Assembly (NCBI GenBank): GCA_027024125.1
Contig: JALVSV010000308.1
Span: 1-13,139 of the forward strand
Origin: Methylothermaceae bacterium
GTDB taxonomy: Bacteria; Pseudomonadota; Gammaproteobacteria; Methylococcales; Methylothermaceae
DNA length: 13,139 nucleotides
Direction: 5' to 3'
Part shown: positions 1 through 8,855 of the stretch, piece after piece
How positions within the stretch are numbered: the first letter of the stretch is position 1
Layout: the number at the start of each line of letters is the position of its first letter
Notes under the pieces: model-generated
Seen by the model: the letters and a program-made list of their open reading frames with translations, nothing else
The model's database searches: none
What the model was told of the DNA's origin: nothing
Program-made: the position numbers and the translations under genes

Positions 1-71
1 TTCGAACAACGTTTGACGGAATATTGTGTCTTTGTTGCTCAGAAATAGGTGGGTTGTCGGGCGTGGTCGAG

Positions 72-1190
72 CTAGTCCGGTTTTCCATCTGCCCTCGGTT
101 GCCAGAGCATCGGTGCATACCACCATAGAAAACCGAGAAATGCGGCTATCCATCCAATGCCGGCAAGTCGATACCAAAGGATGGAAAACTGTGGCAGTAA
201 CCAGGGGAAGGCGGTCCGCAACAATGCCGCGGTAAAGACCAAGGCAAACAGCAGGGTTACCGCCGTGGGAGGTTGATGGATGTTGCGTCCTGTATGGCCC
301 AGACTGACCCGGCAGATCATGCCGATGATCATTCCCCCCAGGCCGCCCACTGCCCAGGCATGGATGGCCAGTCCTGTCAGATCAGCCGTGACCAGTAGAA
401 AACCCACAATCAACCATAGATAGGCCAGATGCAATACCCACAGCAGCGGTTTGCGCCAGATTCCATGGGAATACCAGCCCCACAGACGAACCAGATGCAA
501 GGCAGCGAGTGCCAGGGCCAACAGTCGGCTTGGGATGCTTCCGGGGAAAAGGATCGTAAGACCTGCGAACAATGAATACATTGGCATGATCCAGCGTTCC
601 AGCCATGGAAACCTGGTGATGGTGAGGGAGTAACCCACTCCGCGCTCGGTGAAAAAGGGGATGACCCTCCCTCCAATGATGAATATCAGTCCCAGGATCG
701 CAAACATTCCCAGTTGAATCCCGATCCTTTCCCCGGTGGCAAAAAGATCGGTGACGCCGAGAAGAAACAACAGTTGCCCCAGAAGCAGGAAGGCCAAACA
801 GGCCAATATCCCCCATTGCCGCCACTGGCGTACCTGATAGATGGGCCACGCCACTGCAGCGAGCAGAAATAACAGGAACAGTGCGTCCAATCTTGCCGCC
901 CAGGTAACTGTCTCTGCAACAAGGGACATGAGTCTGGCTGCCAGCCACAGCCCCGTCAGGCCTGCCAGTTCCAATCCGTGTGGCGTCATTATCCCCGTCC
1001 AGTTTCTGACTGCAGTGAGCAGAAAACCTGCAATGATTGCGGCGGCAAACCCGTAGATCATTTCGTGGGCATGCCAGAGCACTGCCGTGGGAAACAGCGG
1101 ACCGATCCACAGGGCCATGGCTACGACAGCGAATACCGAACCCAGGAGAAAGAAAGGACGAAAGCCCAGATTGAACAACGCATTATGCAT
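72..1190 (-). CDS. nnrS: NnrS family haem-copper membrane protein
   Basis: This is an integral membrane protein of about 372 residues, built almost wholly of hydrophobic segments (about 10-12 helices). The family hallmarks are visible. LGFRPFFLL lies at the N-terminus, and WHAHEMIYGFAAAIIAGFLL is near residues 39-58 with the likely metal or haem ligands His40, His42 and Glu43. GGRVIPFFT is near 172-180 and RVSLGHTGR near 293-301. NnrS proteins are haem- and copper-containing membrane proteins found with denitrification or nitric oxide regulons, and they ease nitrosative stress; the exact reaction is not settled. I chose the ATG at 1190 because AGGA sits 8 nt upstream. In-frame ATGs at 1199, 1217 and 1241 give up to 17 extra residues that do not look like NnrS. 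The gene is divergent from the plus-strand membrane protein gene. The family call is firm, the start less so. Confidence 0.93.
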   Translation of the reverse strand: MHNALFNLGFRPFFLLGSVFAVVAMALWIGPLFPTAVLWHAHEMIYGFAAAIIAGFLLTAVRNWTGIMTPHGLELAGLTGLWLAARLMSLVAETVTWAARLDALFLLFLLAAVAWPIYQVRQWRQWGILACLAFLLLGQLLFLLGVTDLFATGERIGIQLGMFAILGLIFIIGGRVIPFFTERGVGYSLTITRFPWLERWIMPMYSLFAGLTILFPGSIPSRLLALALAALHLVRLWGWYSHGIWRKPLLWVLHLAYLWLIVGFLLVTADLTGLAIHAWAVGGLGGMIIGMICRVSLGHTGRNIHQPPTAVTLLFALVFTAALLRTAFPWLLPQFSILWYRLAGIGWIAAFLGFLWWYAPMLWQPRADGKPD

Positions 1191-1343
1191 GGTAATCATC
1201 CTGTGCTTTGGATTCATGAGACCTGGATCACATCTTGCCATGAAATCGTGGGAACGGGGTCACAAAATGGAACCGGGACGTTAAGGAAACCGTTATTTCG
1301 GCCGAATGGCGAGAACGTACAGCAACAAAATAGGGAGATTACA
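1191..1343. promoter_or_regulatory. Divergent intergenic region between nnrS and the membrane protein gene
   Basis: These 153 bp lie between two divergent starts and must hold the promoters of both genes. A perfect 10-bp palindrome, TTCGGCCGAA, is at 1297-1306, about 38 bp before the plus-strand ATG. A ribosome binding site, AGGGAG, is at 1332-1337, and on the minus strand AGGA precedes the nnrS ATG. I found no convincing sigma-70 hexamer pair. I also found no clear FNR/DNR (TTGAT-N4-ATCAA) or full NsrR palindrome, although nnrS genes are often controlled by such regulators. The regulatory role is inferred from gene layout only. Confidence 0.4.
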
Positions 1344-1847
1344 ATGCGGGTAGTTGGACTATTTCTGTCCCAATGTTTCTTTTTGCGGTTACCGGAAGGC
1401 TGGTCGGTGTCCGAGGACGATTTCAAATGGGCGGCCATCTTTTATTTCGTGGTTTACTGGTGCATCCAGATTCTTCTGATTGGAGAACCTGCAGAGGCAT
1501 TGATTGCAGCAGGTAGTGAAGTGATTCTCACTCAGATCTTCGTGTTTGCGATCCTCTCCCTGATGGGAAGGCAGGAATTGTTTTTGTCGACTTCTACCCT
1601 GTTGATGGGTTCTGTGGGAATCATTGGAGCCATTGCCGTCCCAGTGATTATCTGGTTGCGTCTGGCTGAGGATAAGGCTTTGATCGCTTCCTTCTATATT
1701 ATCGTCGCCTGTGGTTTATGGGGGTTGGCGGTATTGGCCCATATTTTCCGTCAGGCACTTTCCAGGACTCCAACTTTTGGTTTTGGTGTGGCTTGTGCCT
1801 ATGCAGTGGAAACCTATCTGGGGACACTGATTTTATTGGTCCTGTGA
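1344..1847 (+). CDS. Five-helix membrane protein, function unknown
   Basis: This encodes a 167-residue protein that I do not recognise. Hydrophobic stretches near residues 28-46, 58-75, 83-106, 112-134 and 147-166 suggest five membrane helices. The N-terminal 27 residues are only partly hydrophobic and include an acidic stretch, SEDDFK. No catalytic motif is visible. The start at 1344 is supported by AGGGAG 6 nt upstream. The reading frame stays open back to 978, but that extension is antisense to nnrS and is rich in polar, low-complexity residues, so I reject it. It is the only plus-strand gene in the window. It shares its upstream region with nnrS and ends 4 bp from the stop codon of pmbA. 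A link to nitric oxide or respiratory stress is possible from its neighbour only. Confidence 0.75.
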   Translation: MRVVGLFLSQCFFLRLPEGWSVSEDDFKWAAIFYFVVYWCIQILLIGEPAEALIAAGSEVILTQIFVFAILSLMGRQELFLSTSTLLMGSVGIIGAIAVPVIIWLRLAEDKALIASFYIIVACGLWGLAVLAHIFRQALSRTPTFGFGVACAYAVETYLGTLILLVL

Positions 1848-1851
1848 GCGT

Positions 1852-3186
1852 TCAGTTTCCCGCCACGGTCATGTTGGCCAACCAGATCGAACCGGTGCGA
1901 ATGTTGCCGCGCCGGTCGATGTCTTTGCCCACGGAAACCAGGTTTGCTAACATGTCCTTCAAATTGCCGGCGATGGTGATTTCCTCCACCGGATACTGGA
2001 TGTTTCCATCCTCCACCCAGAAACCTGCTGCGCCACGGGAATAGTCTCCGGTCACCAGATTGATGCCATGTCCCATGAGTTCGGTCACCAGCAGTCCTGT
2101 GCCCATTTCCTGGAGCATTTGCATCCGGCCCAGCTTGCCCGGATCAATCAATACGTTGTGAACACCACCCGCATTACCGGTGGTCTGCATTCCCAGTTTG
2201 CGGGCAGAGTAGCTGTCGAGGATATAGGAGGCCACGATTCCCTCCCGGACCAGGTCGTGAGGATAGGTCGCGACTCCTTCGTTGTCATAGGGAGCGCTGC
2301 CAATTCCCTTGGGGATATGCGGCTCTTCGTGAATATGGACAAAATCGGGAAGGATTTTCTTTCCCAGGCTGTCCAAAAGGAAACTGGTCTTGCGATACAG
2401 GTTGCCGCCACGAACCCCCGCCAGGAAATGACCTATCAAACTGGTGGCCATTTCCGCAGCATAGATTATGGGAACTTGCCTGGTACTCAAAGAACGAGCA
2501 CCCAGGCGTGACAGGGTGCGTTGTGCTGCCTCCAGGCCGACCTTCTCCGGTGCTTCCAGGTCTGAAGAGTCACGGGCCACCGTATACCAGTAGTCGCGCT
2601 GCATCTGGTCGTCCCGCTTACCCACCACCGCGCAGCTCAAGCTGTGGCGTGAGGCTGGATATCCATGAAGAAAGCCCAGGGTGTTGCCAAGTACCCGGAT
2701 CCCGTGATGGGTGTTTACGGTGGCCCCTTCTGAGTTGACGATATCCTGATGATAATCCAGTGCTGCCTGTTCGCAGGCCGTGGCCAGTTCGATGGCCTGT
2801 TCAGCACTGAGTTGCCAAGGATGATTCAGATCGAGATCAGGAATATCAATTGCCAGTGTTTCCTTATCGGGTAGACCGGCACAAGGATCTTCGTTGGCGT
2901 GGCGGGCGATGACACAGGCTGCTTCTACAGTCTCACGCAGGGATTTTTCACTCAAATCGCTGGTGCTGGCAGAGCCCTTGCGACCACCGAAATAGACTGT
3001 CACACCCAGGCTCTGGTCACAATGGTATTCCACTGTTTCCACTTCGCCCATGCGCGATGTGACCGACAAACCTTCATCCAGTCCTGCACCGGCCTCGGCG
3101 CCGCTGGCACCCAGTTTCTTTGCCTGCTCCAGGACCAGAGCGACTTTGTCTTCCAAGGGTCCGAGTCGGGTTTCGAGCGCTTCCAC
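1852..3186 (-). CDS. pmbA: Metalloprotease TldD/PmbA complex, PmbA (TldE) subunit
   Basis: At 444 residues the protein has the normal length for PmbA/TldE. In E. coli this protein pairs with TldD in a cytoplasmic complex that degrades unfolded peptides, matures microcin B17 and acts on the antitoxin CcdA. TldE lacks the zinc-binding HExxxH of TldD, and none is present here; the equivalent region around residues 246-270 reads MATSLIGHFLAGVRGGNLYR. Other family features are the glycine-rich segment SARKLGMQTTGNAGG near 327-341 and the C-terminus RRGNIRTGSIWLANM. The start is GTG at 3186, with AGGAG about 7 nt upstream. The gene lies 19 bp downstream of tldD, so the two subunits are probably made together. 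In Pseudomonas yjgA/darP commonly lies between them, but it is absent here. Confidence 0.96.
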   Translation of the reverse strand: MEALETRLGPLEDKVALVLEQAKKLGASGAEAGAGLDEGLSVTSRMGEVETVEYHCDQSLGVTVYFGGRKGSASTSDLSEKSLRETVEAACVIARHANEDPCAGLPDKETLAIDIPDLDLNHPWQLSAEQAIELATACEQAALDYHQDIVNSEGATVNTHHGIRVLGNTLGFLHGYPASRHSLSCAVVGKRDDQMQRDYWYTVARDSSDLEAPEKVGLEAAQRTLSRLGARSLSTRQVPIIYAAEMATSLIGHFLAGVRGGNLYRKTSFLLDSLGKKILPDFVHIHEEPHIPKGIGSAPYDNEGVATYPHDLVREGIVASYILDSYSARKLGMQTTGNAGGVHNVLIDPGKLGRMQMLQEMGTGLLVTELMGHGINLVTGDYSRGAAGFWVEDGNIQYPVEEITIAGNLKDMLANLVSVGKDIDRRGNIRTGSIWLANMTVAGN

Positions 3187-3205
3187 TCACAATCTCCTAA
3201 AAATT

Positions 3206-4651
3206 TCAAACATTCGTTCCACCCACGGTGAGGCCGTCCACTCGTAAAGTGGGTTGACCAACCCCCACAGGGACACTCTGTCCATCCTTGCCACAGGTGC
3301 CTACGCCCGGATCCAGCTCCAAGTCGTTGCCCACCATGCTGACCCGGGTCAAGACGTCCGGCCCGTTGCCAATCAGGGTGGCTCCTTTGACCGGTCTGGT
3401 GATTCTGCCATGCTCTATCCAGTAGGCTTCGGAAGCGGAGAATACGAATTTACCGGAAGTGATGTCCACCTGGCCGCCTCCGAAATTCTTGGCATAGAGG
3501 CCCTTTTCCACCGAGGCGATGATTTCTTCAGGTGTATGGGGTCCTGCCAGCATATAGGTGTTGGTCATTCTCGGAATCGGTGCATAGGCATAAGATTCCC
3601 GGCGACCATTTCCGGTAGGAGCCGAATTCATCAGGCGGGCATTGAGGCGATCGTGCAGATACCCTTTGAGCATTCCTTTCTCGATCAAAACGGTATGGCC
3701 GGTGGGAGTCCCCTCGTCATCGAGGTTGAGAGAGCCCCTGCGTCCTGCCAGAGTGCCATCGTCCACCACGGTGCACAAAGGTGAGGCGACCTGTTCGCCA
3801 ATTCTCCCGCTGAAAGCCGACGTGCCCTTGCGGTTGAAATCCCCTTCCAAACCATGACCGATGGCCTCGTGAAGCAGCACTCCTGGCCATCCTGAGCCCA
3901 GGACCACAGTCATGGAGCCTGCCGGTGCTTCTCCGGCCTCAAGATTGACCTGGGCCTGGCGGATTGCCTCTGACACATAGCCCTCGGCCCTTCCTTCCTC
4001 GAGGAAGAGTCGGTAATCGGTTCGTCCACCACCACCAGCAGATCCCTGTTCGCGGCGACCGTTTTGCACCATGATCACACTGACATTGAGTCGGACCAAG
4101 GGTCTGACATCGGCGTGTAAAGCCCCCTCCTGAGTGGCGATCAGGATGACTTCATACGTTCCCGCGAGGCTGACAATGACCTGTTCTACCCTGGGGTCGC
4201 TTTGCCGCGCCAATTGGTCCAACCTACGCAGCAGGTCAATTTTGTCTTCATTGCCCAGGCTATGGAGAGGATCGGTGGCAGGATACAACCGGTGTGTCCG
4301 TTTTGCCACGGAGACGATCTGTCGTGCGTCGGCAGGATGACGGGCGATGGCACGTACATTGGCTGCAGCCGTCATCATGGTGTCAAAACCGATGACGTCA
4401 CTATAGGCGAAACCAGTCTTGTCGCCGCACACGGCGCGAATCCCGAATCCCTGTTCGATATTGTGGTGGCCTTCCTTGATGATGCCGTCCTCGAGCATCC
4501 AGGATTCAGAACGGGCATACTGCAGGTAGATGTCAGCCAGATCCACGGGAGCTTCCAATATACTTCCAATAATGCTTTCCAGCCTGGAAGGTTCAAGCCC
4601 GGCAGGCTCCAACAGGGTTCGTTCGGCTATGGACAGTGCTTTATTCGTCAT
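3206..4651 (-). CDS. tldD: Metalloprotease TldD
   Basis: TldD is the zinc-bearing catalytic partner of PmbA/TldE in a cytoplasmic complex that degrades peptides through a narrow channel. The 481-residue length equals that of the E. coli protein. The metal-binding motif HEAIGH is at residues 261-266, inside [16 protein letters not shown], and the third ligand, a cysteine in [10 protein letters not shown], is Cys453. Other typical stretches are [17 protein letters not shown] near 68-84 and [20 protein letters not shown] near 391-410. The start ATG at 4651 gives the expected N-terminus, although no clear Shine-Dalgarno sequence precedes it. The gene follows nit by 40 bp and precedes pmbA by 19 bp. 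All key residues are intact, so it should be active. Confidence 0.97.
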   Translation of the reverse strand: MTNKALSIAERTLLEPAGLEPSRLESIIGSILEAPVDLADIYLQYARSESWMLEDGIIKEGHHNIEQGFGIRAVCGDKTGFAYSDVIGFDTMMTAAANVRAIARHPADARQIVSVAKRTHRLYPATDPLHSLGNEDKIDLLRRLDQLARQSDPRVEQVIVSLAGTYEVILIATQEGALHADVRPLVRLNVSVIMVQNGRREQGSAGGGGRTDYRLFLEEGRAEGYVSEAIRQAQVNLEAGEAPAGSMTVVLGSGWPGVLLHEAIGHGLEGDFNRKGTSAFSGRIGEQVASPLCTVVDDGTLAGRRGSLNLDDEGTPTGHTVLIEKGMLKGYLHDRLNARLMNSAPTGNGRRESYAYAPIPRMTNTYMLAGPHTPEEIIASVEKGLYAKNFGGGQVDITSGKFVFSASEAYWIEHGRITRPVKGATLIGNGPDVLTRVSMVGNDLELDPGVGTCGKDGQSVPVGVGQPTLRVDGLTVGGTNV

Positions 4652-4691
4652 GGGATTTGATGTGGCTGTTGATGTTGGTTTGAGCTAAGGA

Positions 4692-5510
4692 TTAGTGGAA
4701 ACGCCGATGTCGCAGGGTGGGGAACTGTGTGCGGATATCGGTAAGTGTTTCGGCTTCGAGCCGTGCGCTGCACACGCCTGGAATTTGTTCGAGGCGGGTG
4801 AGTACCTGCCCCCAGGGATCGATGATCATGCTATGACCAAAAGTTTCGCGTCCGCCTGGATGCTCTCCCCCCTGATTGGCAGCAATGACGTAACACTGAT
4901 TTTCGATGGCTCTTGCCCGCAGTAAGATTTCCCAATGGGCTGCGCCCGTTTTGGCGGTGAAGGCAGCGGGAACCAAAAGGATTTCCATGCCATGCTCGCT
5001 CAACAGGCGGGAGTATTCGGGAAATCGAATGTCGTAGCAGATGGCGATTCCAATGGTTCCCAATTCTGTCTGGAAGAACCCCAAGGCGTTTCCAGGGTCA
5101 ATGGTGTCCGATTCCCGATAACTTTCCTCACTCCCAGGCACGTCCACATCGAAAAGATGGATCTTGTCATAACGGTGGTGGCGCTCTCCATTTGGACCAT
5201 ATACCAGACAAGCAGCCCGGACCTTTCCAGTAACTTGACTGCGAATTGGAACGCTGCCTCCAATCAGCCAGATCTGATATTGTCGAGCGGCTTGGGAGAG
5301 GAAGTCCTGAATGGGGCCGTGGCCTTCGTCTTCCATGATGTCCAGTTTGTCCTGATCGTTCTGTCCCATGAAAGCGAAATTTTCCGGGAGCAGAACCAAT
5401 CGGGCTCCACGCTCGGCGGTCTCAGCTACCAGAGATCCGGCCCGTTCCAGGTTGTCGCGTAGATGATCGGAAGAAGTCAATTGAATCGAGGCGGCGATGA
5501 ATGCTTTCAT
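4692..5510 (-). CDS. Carbon-nitrogen hydrolase, Nit type (probable deaminated glutathione amidase)
   Basis: This 272-residue enzyme belongs to the nitrilase superfamily. The catalytic triad is visible: Glu43 in LLPENFAF, Lys116 in HRYDKIHLFDV, and Cys158 in IAICYDIRFPEY. The KIHLFDVDVPG...YRES stretch is typical of the Nit1/YbeM branch, whose members hydrolyse deaminated glutathione, a toxic by-product of transaminases, to alpha-ketoglutarate and cysteinylglycine. The start is the ATG at 5510, which overlaps the yhdP stop in an ATGA and gives MKAFIAASIQLTSS, a normal family N-terminus. A longer frame back to 5615 only reads through yhdP. Nit genes often sit between yhdP and tldD in gammaproteobacteria, as in Pseudomonas. 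The family is certain; the exact substrate is inferred from similarity. Confidence 0.93.
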   Translation of the reverse strand: MKAFIAASIQLTSSDHLRDNLERAGSLVAETAERGARLVLLPENFAFMGQNDQDKLDIMEDEGHGPIQDFLSQAARQYQIWLIGGSVPIRSQVTGKVRAACLVYGPNGERHHRYDKIHLFDVDVPGSEESYRESDTIDPGNALGFFQTELGTIGIAICYDIRFPEYSRLLSEHGMEILLVPAAFTAKTGAAHWEILLRARAIENQCYVIAANQGGEHPGGRETFGHSMIIDPWGQVLTRLEQIPGVCSARLEAETLTDIRTQFPTLRHRRFH

Positions 5511-8500
5511 TGAGTGTCGTGATTGCCAGTGATGTTCTTGAAGCCGGACCAGATGCCGTGCAGAATCGCCCCTGGAACGCTTCTGCGAAGACGCACGATG
5601 ACCGGGTCGTCCCAAGTGCCAGTAATAGCGTATTGGCTTTGGGTGATGCTGTCCAGCGGTGTGTTGATCATACGTTGTAACTGACTGGCGGCTTTACCCA
5701 ACTGGGTCTGCTGTTTTTGGTGCAGTAGTCCTAGTGTTAGCGGTGTGTTTGGAATTACGGTTATCAGTTCATCGGTTCTGCGCGCACCCAGATCAACGGT
5801 GCCACTGATAAAAATACGGGCGGGTACGGCTTCGATCACCAGGTCGTCGGTGAATGCTCGGCCATCAGCCAGGCGAATATGTCCGGTGATACGGTCGTAA
5901 CTGATGCCTGTGGTAAAAAGATCGCTGAAATCCAGCCTCAATCTTCTCCCCAAGGTGCCAAGATAAAGCAGACCAAAAATGCGACCTGCTCCAGGTTCGA
6001 CATCCAGCCAGCGCCCAGGCCCCAGATTCAACTGCATGTTACCGTTCAGTTGATCCAGGGAAAAATTGTAAGGAGGGGCGTTCCAATTGAGATTGAAATC
6101 GATTTGGGCCGGGGTGTCGACCAGGGCTGTGGGGTGATTGATACGTTTTAGAAAATCGCCCAGGGAGGGAGTTGTCAAATGACCCAGAAATTGGGTTCGG
6201 ACCGATGGATGAGTCTCCCATGACCCAGAAGCTTCAATTCGATGGGTATTGGCTGACAGTTTGAGATCGAAATTCAGCACTTGTTGTTGTGCAATAGTGC
6301 GAATTTCCAAATGCCCCATGTCCTGGTTCTGATAATCCAGATGCAAGACATTCAGCTGGATGGTAGGCCAGTGGGTAAAAGAAAAACTTTCCTCCCTGAT
6401 TGGTGATGCCCTGTTCAATGTGGGCAGATGGTGGAAATTCAGCCGCTCAAAGGAAAGATACAATTGTTTTTGGCGGATGGAACTGCGCCATTTTCCCGGG
6501 CCATAGGGTGTGGCGATGCTGCCTTGCCAGTTACCCTGTTTTGCCTGAGCGTAAAGTCGGTAGTTACCCAGATCTTTGGTCCCGAGCATCAAATGATCTG
6601 CACTGATATCGAGTAACTTCAGGGTTAAAGGATCGGTTTTTTGACCTGTAGTTTTGGGAACGAGTTTCATCCAGGGCAACAGGTCGATACGTTCGAAGTG
6701 ACCCTGGACGATCAGGCCGTTTTTACCCGAGTAAGCGGGTGAGGGTGGAGGTTGGTTGAGGCCGATTCTTCCGCTGATTTGCGAAGTGTATTTGTTGAAG
6801 GTGAAAACGGCATGGGTAGGTTCGTAGTCAAAAGTGAAGGAGATCTCATCTGACCCGGTGAGCCAGGCTGAGAGTGTGAGAAGTCGTTTGGAATCAGCAG
6901 GTTTTCCTATGGGTCGGGGGAGTATGACCGATGTGCCGATCAGGTCGGTTTGAATGGAGATCTTGACAGGACGATTACCCTGTTTGAGCAAATCGACCGT
7001 GATGTCGCTTTCGCCCTGAAGGTATTGTGCCATGTGGATGAAATCAGGCAAATCGTTGGCGTTGAAGCGGGTTTGCACATTTACATGACTTTGCTGCTTG
7101 CTGGCCTTGGCGGTCATTAAAGCGGGGTGGTGGTTGTAATTGCCATGTAGGCGGGTACTGATTTGGTACCTGTTGAAATTTAGGTTGCCCTTCAGATTGG
7201 TCAAAACGTAAGGTGTCGCTTTGATTGTGACGCTGGCTTTGGAAATGTAGGCCTTTCCATGAATTTTTGTATGGCGGGCATGCAAAAGTGGAATGTCGAC
7301 ATGTATGGCCAAATTTCCCAGGCCATCGATGTCGGTATGGTTGGTGAGATTGGTGATCGCTTTTTTGAGTGGGGATTGCTGCAGTACAGTGAAGACATCC
7401 GATATCCTCAGAAGCTTCGCGGTGTCGATGGTCAAGGTTGGATCCGGGACAGCGAGTTCCAATCCTCCTGTGGCAGGTCCAATGGCGATTCCGCCAAACC
7501 CGGCTTGGGCCAGATTTATTTGCACCTTGTCATCCAATAAATGCAGATGGATGTCTGCCTGCTCAATGACAGGCCAATTTGGAAGGAAACGAATGGTCAG
7601 GTCGTGACCATGAAGGCTGGCTTCGGCAATTCCATCATGGAGCTTGAAAGGATAATCACTCAATTTCCCTCTCCATAGGAACCTCCCTGTCAATGAACCT
7701 TTGAAGGGCTGCATTGCTATCCATTTGACCAGTTTCGGGTTGGTAGGGATGGGAAACTGGGCAGTCAGAGGTGCCAGATCGAGCTGATTGACCAAGGAAA
7801 AGATATCCAGATCAGGATCCCGTCCGCTGGTTTTTATCAGGGATATCCTGCTGGCGATATCCACTCCCCGGCCCATGACCCTAAGATAGGGCGAATTCAG
7901 GGACCATCCCTGTGGCGTCCACTGGACGTAGGCCGAAGCATCGAAGCGTTGGATGGAAACCGAAAAAGCTGGATTAGTGCGTTGTAACTGAATATCCTCC
8001 AGCGACACCCCCATGCGGGCTTCTATCTTACGGCGCTGCCATTTCCCAATGATGTCCATGTTGCCATGGCCTTGTGAGACCATCCATTGCCCATGAGTAA
8101 GCAGGGGAGACAATATCCCCTGGAATGGAAGCAAGCGGATATCTTGCAGGCCGAATAGAAAATGTCCCTGACCTTCTTCCAGGTTCTGCAGGTCACCGAC
8201 GAAATGAAGATGCAGCCATCCCTGTCCGGTCCCCCGGGTGGGTGCGTGGAATGAGATTGCCAGCTGATGTTCTTCTCCATGATTGACCAGAAGGATTTGC
8301 ACATTGTGCCAGATTGGAAGCGGATTAGATGCTGTCTGACTGGGAAAATGCCATCGAAGCGTACTTTTGATCAACTCGATTTTTCCATCCTGTAGCAACC
8401 ACGAAGGGAATCCCTGGTTGCCATTGCCAAGGCCACGGATTTTGATTTTCCCTTCCATGGTCCGTTCCACCTCGATCGAAGCCCCCACCAACCGGATCGA

Positions 8501-8833
8501 TTCGATGGCCAAATGCCTTTTTTCAAGGCTGGTGAATGTGTTCACCACCACCTGGATCTCCCTGAGTCTCAAGGGAGAGTCGGAATCTCCAATGGTGATT
8601 CCCAACAATCTCAATTGGGGTTTGAATTGGTATAGGCTGGCCCGCAACTTCTGAATATGAACCGGGTGGTGCAACCGGTCGCTGAGGGTCGTCTCCAATT
8701 GGTGGCGGAATTGATCGATTTCAGGAAACAGCCAGAAGCGGATGAGGGAGAGAGTGGCAGCGAGTGTCAGCAGGCTGACAAAGAACATCCATCGGGTCAG
8801 ACGAAACGTGTGATGAAACAGCCGGATCAGCAA
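5507..8833 (-). CDS. yhdP: YhdP family AsmA-like envelope protein
   Basis: This encodes a 1108-residue protein of the YhdP/AsmA-like family (DUF3971 plus an AsmA-type C-terminus). One N-terminal membrane anchor lies near residues 15-35 and a long beta-rich periplasmic part follows. Such proteins are thought to bridge inner and outer membranes and carry phospholipids to the outer membrane. Typical features are the N-terminal LSDRLHHPVHIQKLRASLY and the C-terminal EPGAGRIFGLLYLGTLGRRL near 946-965, with DLFTTGISYDRITGHIRL and ITGTWDDPVI after it. It is shorter than E. coli YhdP (about 1270 residues). The start is probably TTG at 8833: no ATG or GTG lies in frame before the upstream stop, and the next ATG (8788) would cut into the membrane anchor region. 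No good ribosome binding site is visible. It follows rng by 22 bp and overlaps nit. Confidence 0.93.
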   Translation of the reverse strand: MLIRLFHHTFRLTRWMFFVSLLTLAATLSLIRFWLFPEIDQFRHQLETTLSDRLHHPVHIQKLRASLYQFKPQLRLLGITIGDSDSPLRLREIQVVVNTFTSLEKRHLAIESIRLVGASIEVERTMEGKIKIRGLGNGNQGFPSWLLQDGKIELIKSTLRWHFPSQTASNPLPIWHNVQILLVNHGEEHQLAISFHAPTRGTGQGWLHLHFVGDLQNLEEGQGHFLFGLQDIRLLPFQGILSPLLTHGQWMVSQGHGNMDIIGKWQRRKIEARMGVSLEDIQLQRTNPAFSVSIQRFDASAYVQWTPQGWSLNSPYLRVMGRGVDIASRISLIKTSGRDPDLDIFSLVNQLDLAPLTAQFPIPTNPKLVKWIAMQPFKGSLTGRFLWRGKLSDYPFKLHDGIAEASLHGHDLTIRFLPNWPVIEQADIHLHLLDDKVQINLAQAGFGGIAIGPATGGLELAVPDPTLTIDTAKLLRISDVFTVLQQSPLKKAITNLTNHTDIDGLGNLAIHVDIPLLHARHTKIHGKAYISKASVTIKATPYVLTNLKGNLNFNRYQISTRLHGNYNHHPALMTAKASKQQSHVNVQTRFNANDLPDFIHMAQYLQGESDITVDLLKQGNRPVKISIQTDLIGTSVILPRPIGKPADSKRLLTLSAWLTGSDEISFTFDYEPTHAVFTFNKYTSQISGRIGLNQPPPSPAYSGKNGLIVQGHFERIDLLPWMKLVPKTTGQKTDPLTLKLLDISADHLMLGTKDLGNYRLYAQAKQGNWQGSIATPYGPGKWRSSIRQKQLYLSFERLNFHHLPTLNRASPIREESFSFTHWPTIQLNVLHLDYQNQDMGHLEIRTIAQQQVLNFDLKLSANTHRIEASGSWETHPSVRTQFLGHLTTPSLGDFLKRINHPTALVDTPAQIDFNLNWNAPPYNFSLDQLNGNMQLNLGPGRWLDVEPGAGRIFGLLYLGTLGRRLRLDFSDLFTTGISYDRITGHIRLADGRAFTDDLVIEAVPARIFISGTVDLGARRTDELITVIPNTPLTLGLLHQKQQTQLGKAASQLQRMINTPLDSITQSQYAITGTWDDPVIVRLRRSVPGAILHGIWSGFKNITGNHDTQ

Positions 8834-8855
8834 GGCAGTAACACGAAACGAGGGG

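Noticed and set aside
1..6. TTCGAA at the left edge, also found near the right edge (about 13132-13137)
   Set aside because: A 6-bp palindrome at both ends is expected by chance, and no longer terminal repeat is present.
1..71. Left edge after the nnrS stop codon
   Set aside because: I see no open frame with support, no hairpin with a U-run and no known site in these 71 bases.
382..1110. Long open frame of 242 codons on the minus strand inside nnrS
   Set aside because: It overlaps NnrS in another frame on the same strand, and NnrS carries clear family motifs. The alternative is rich in Ser, Arg and Gly with no recognisable pattern.
978..1343. Upstream extension of the plus-strand membrane protein frame
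   Set aside because: It runs antisense to nnrS and has no membrane or family character. A good ribosome binding site precedes the ATG at 1344.
5511..5615. N-terminal extension of the Nit amidase
   Set aside because: It reads through the 3' end of yhdP in another frame. The ATG at 5510 overlaps the yhdP stop and gives the normal family start.
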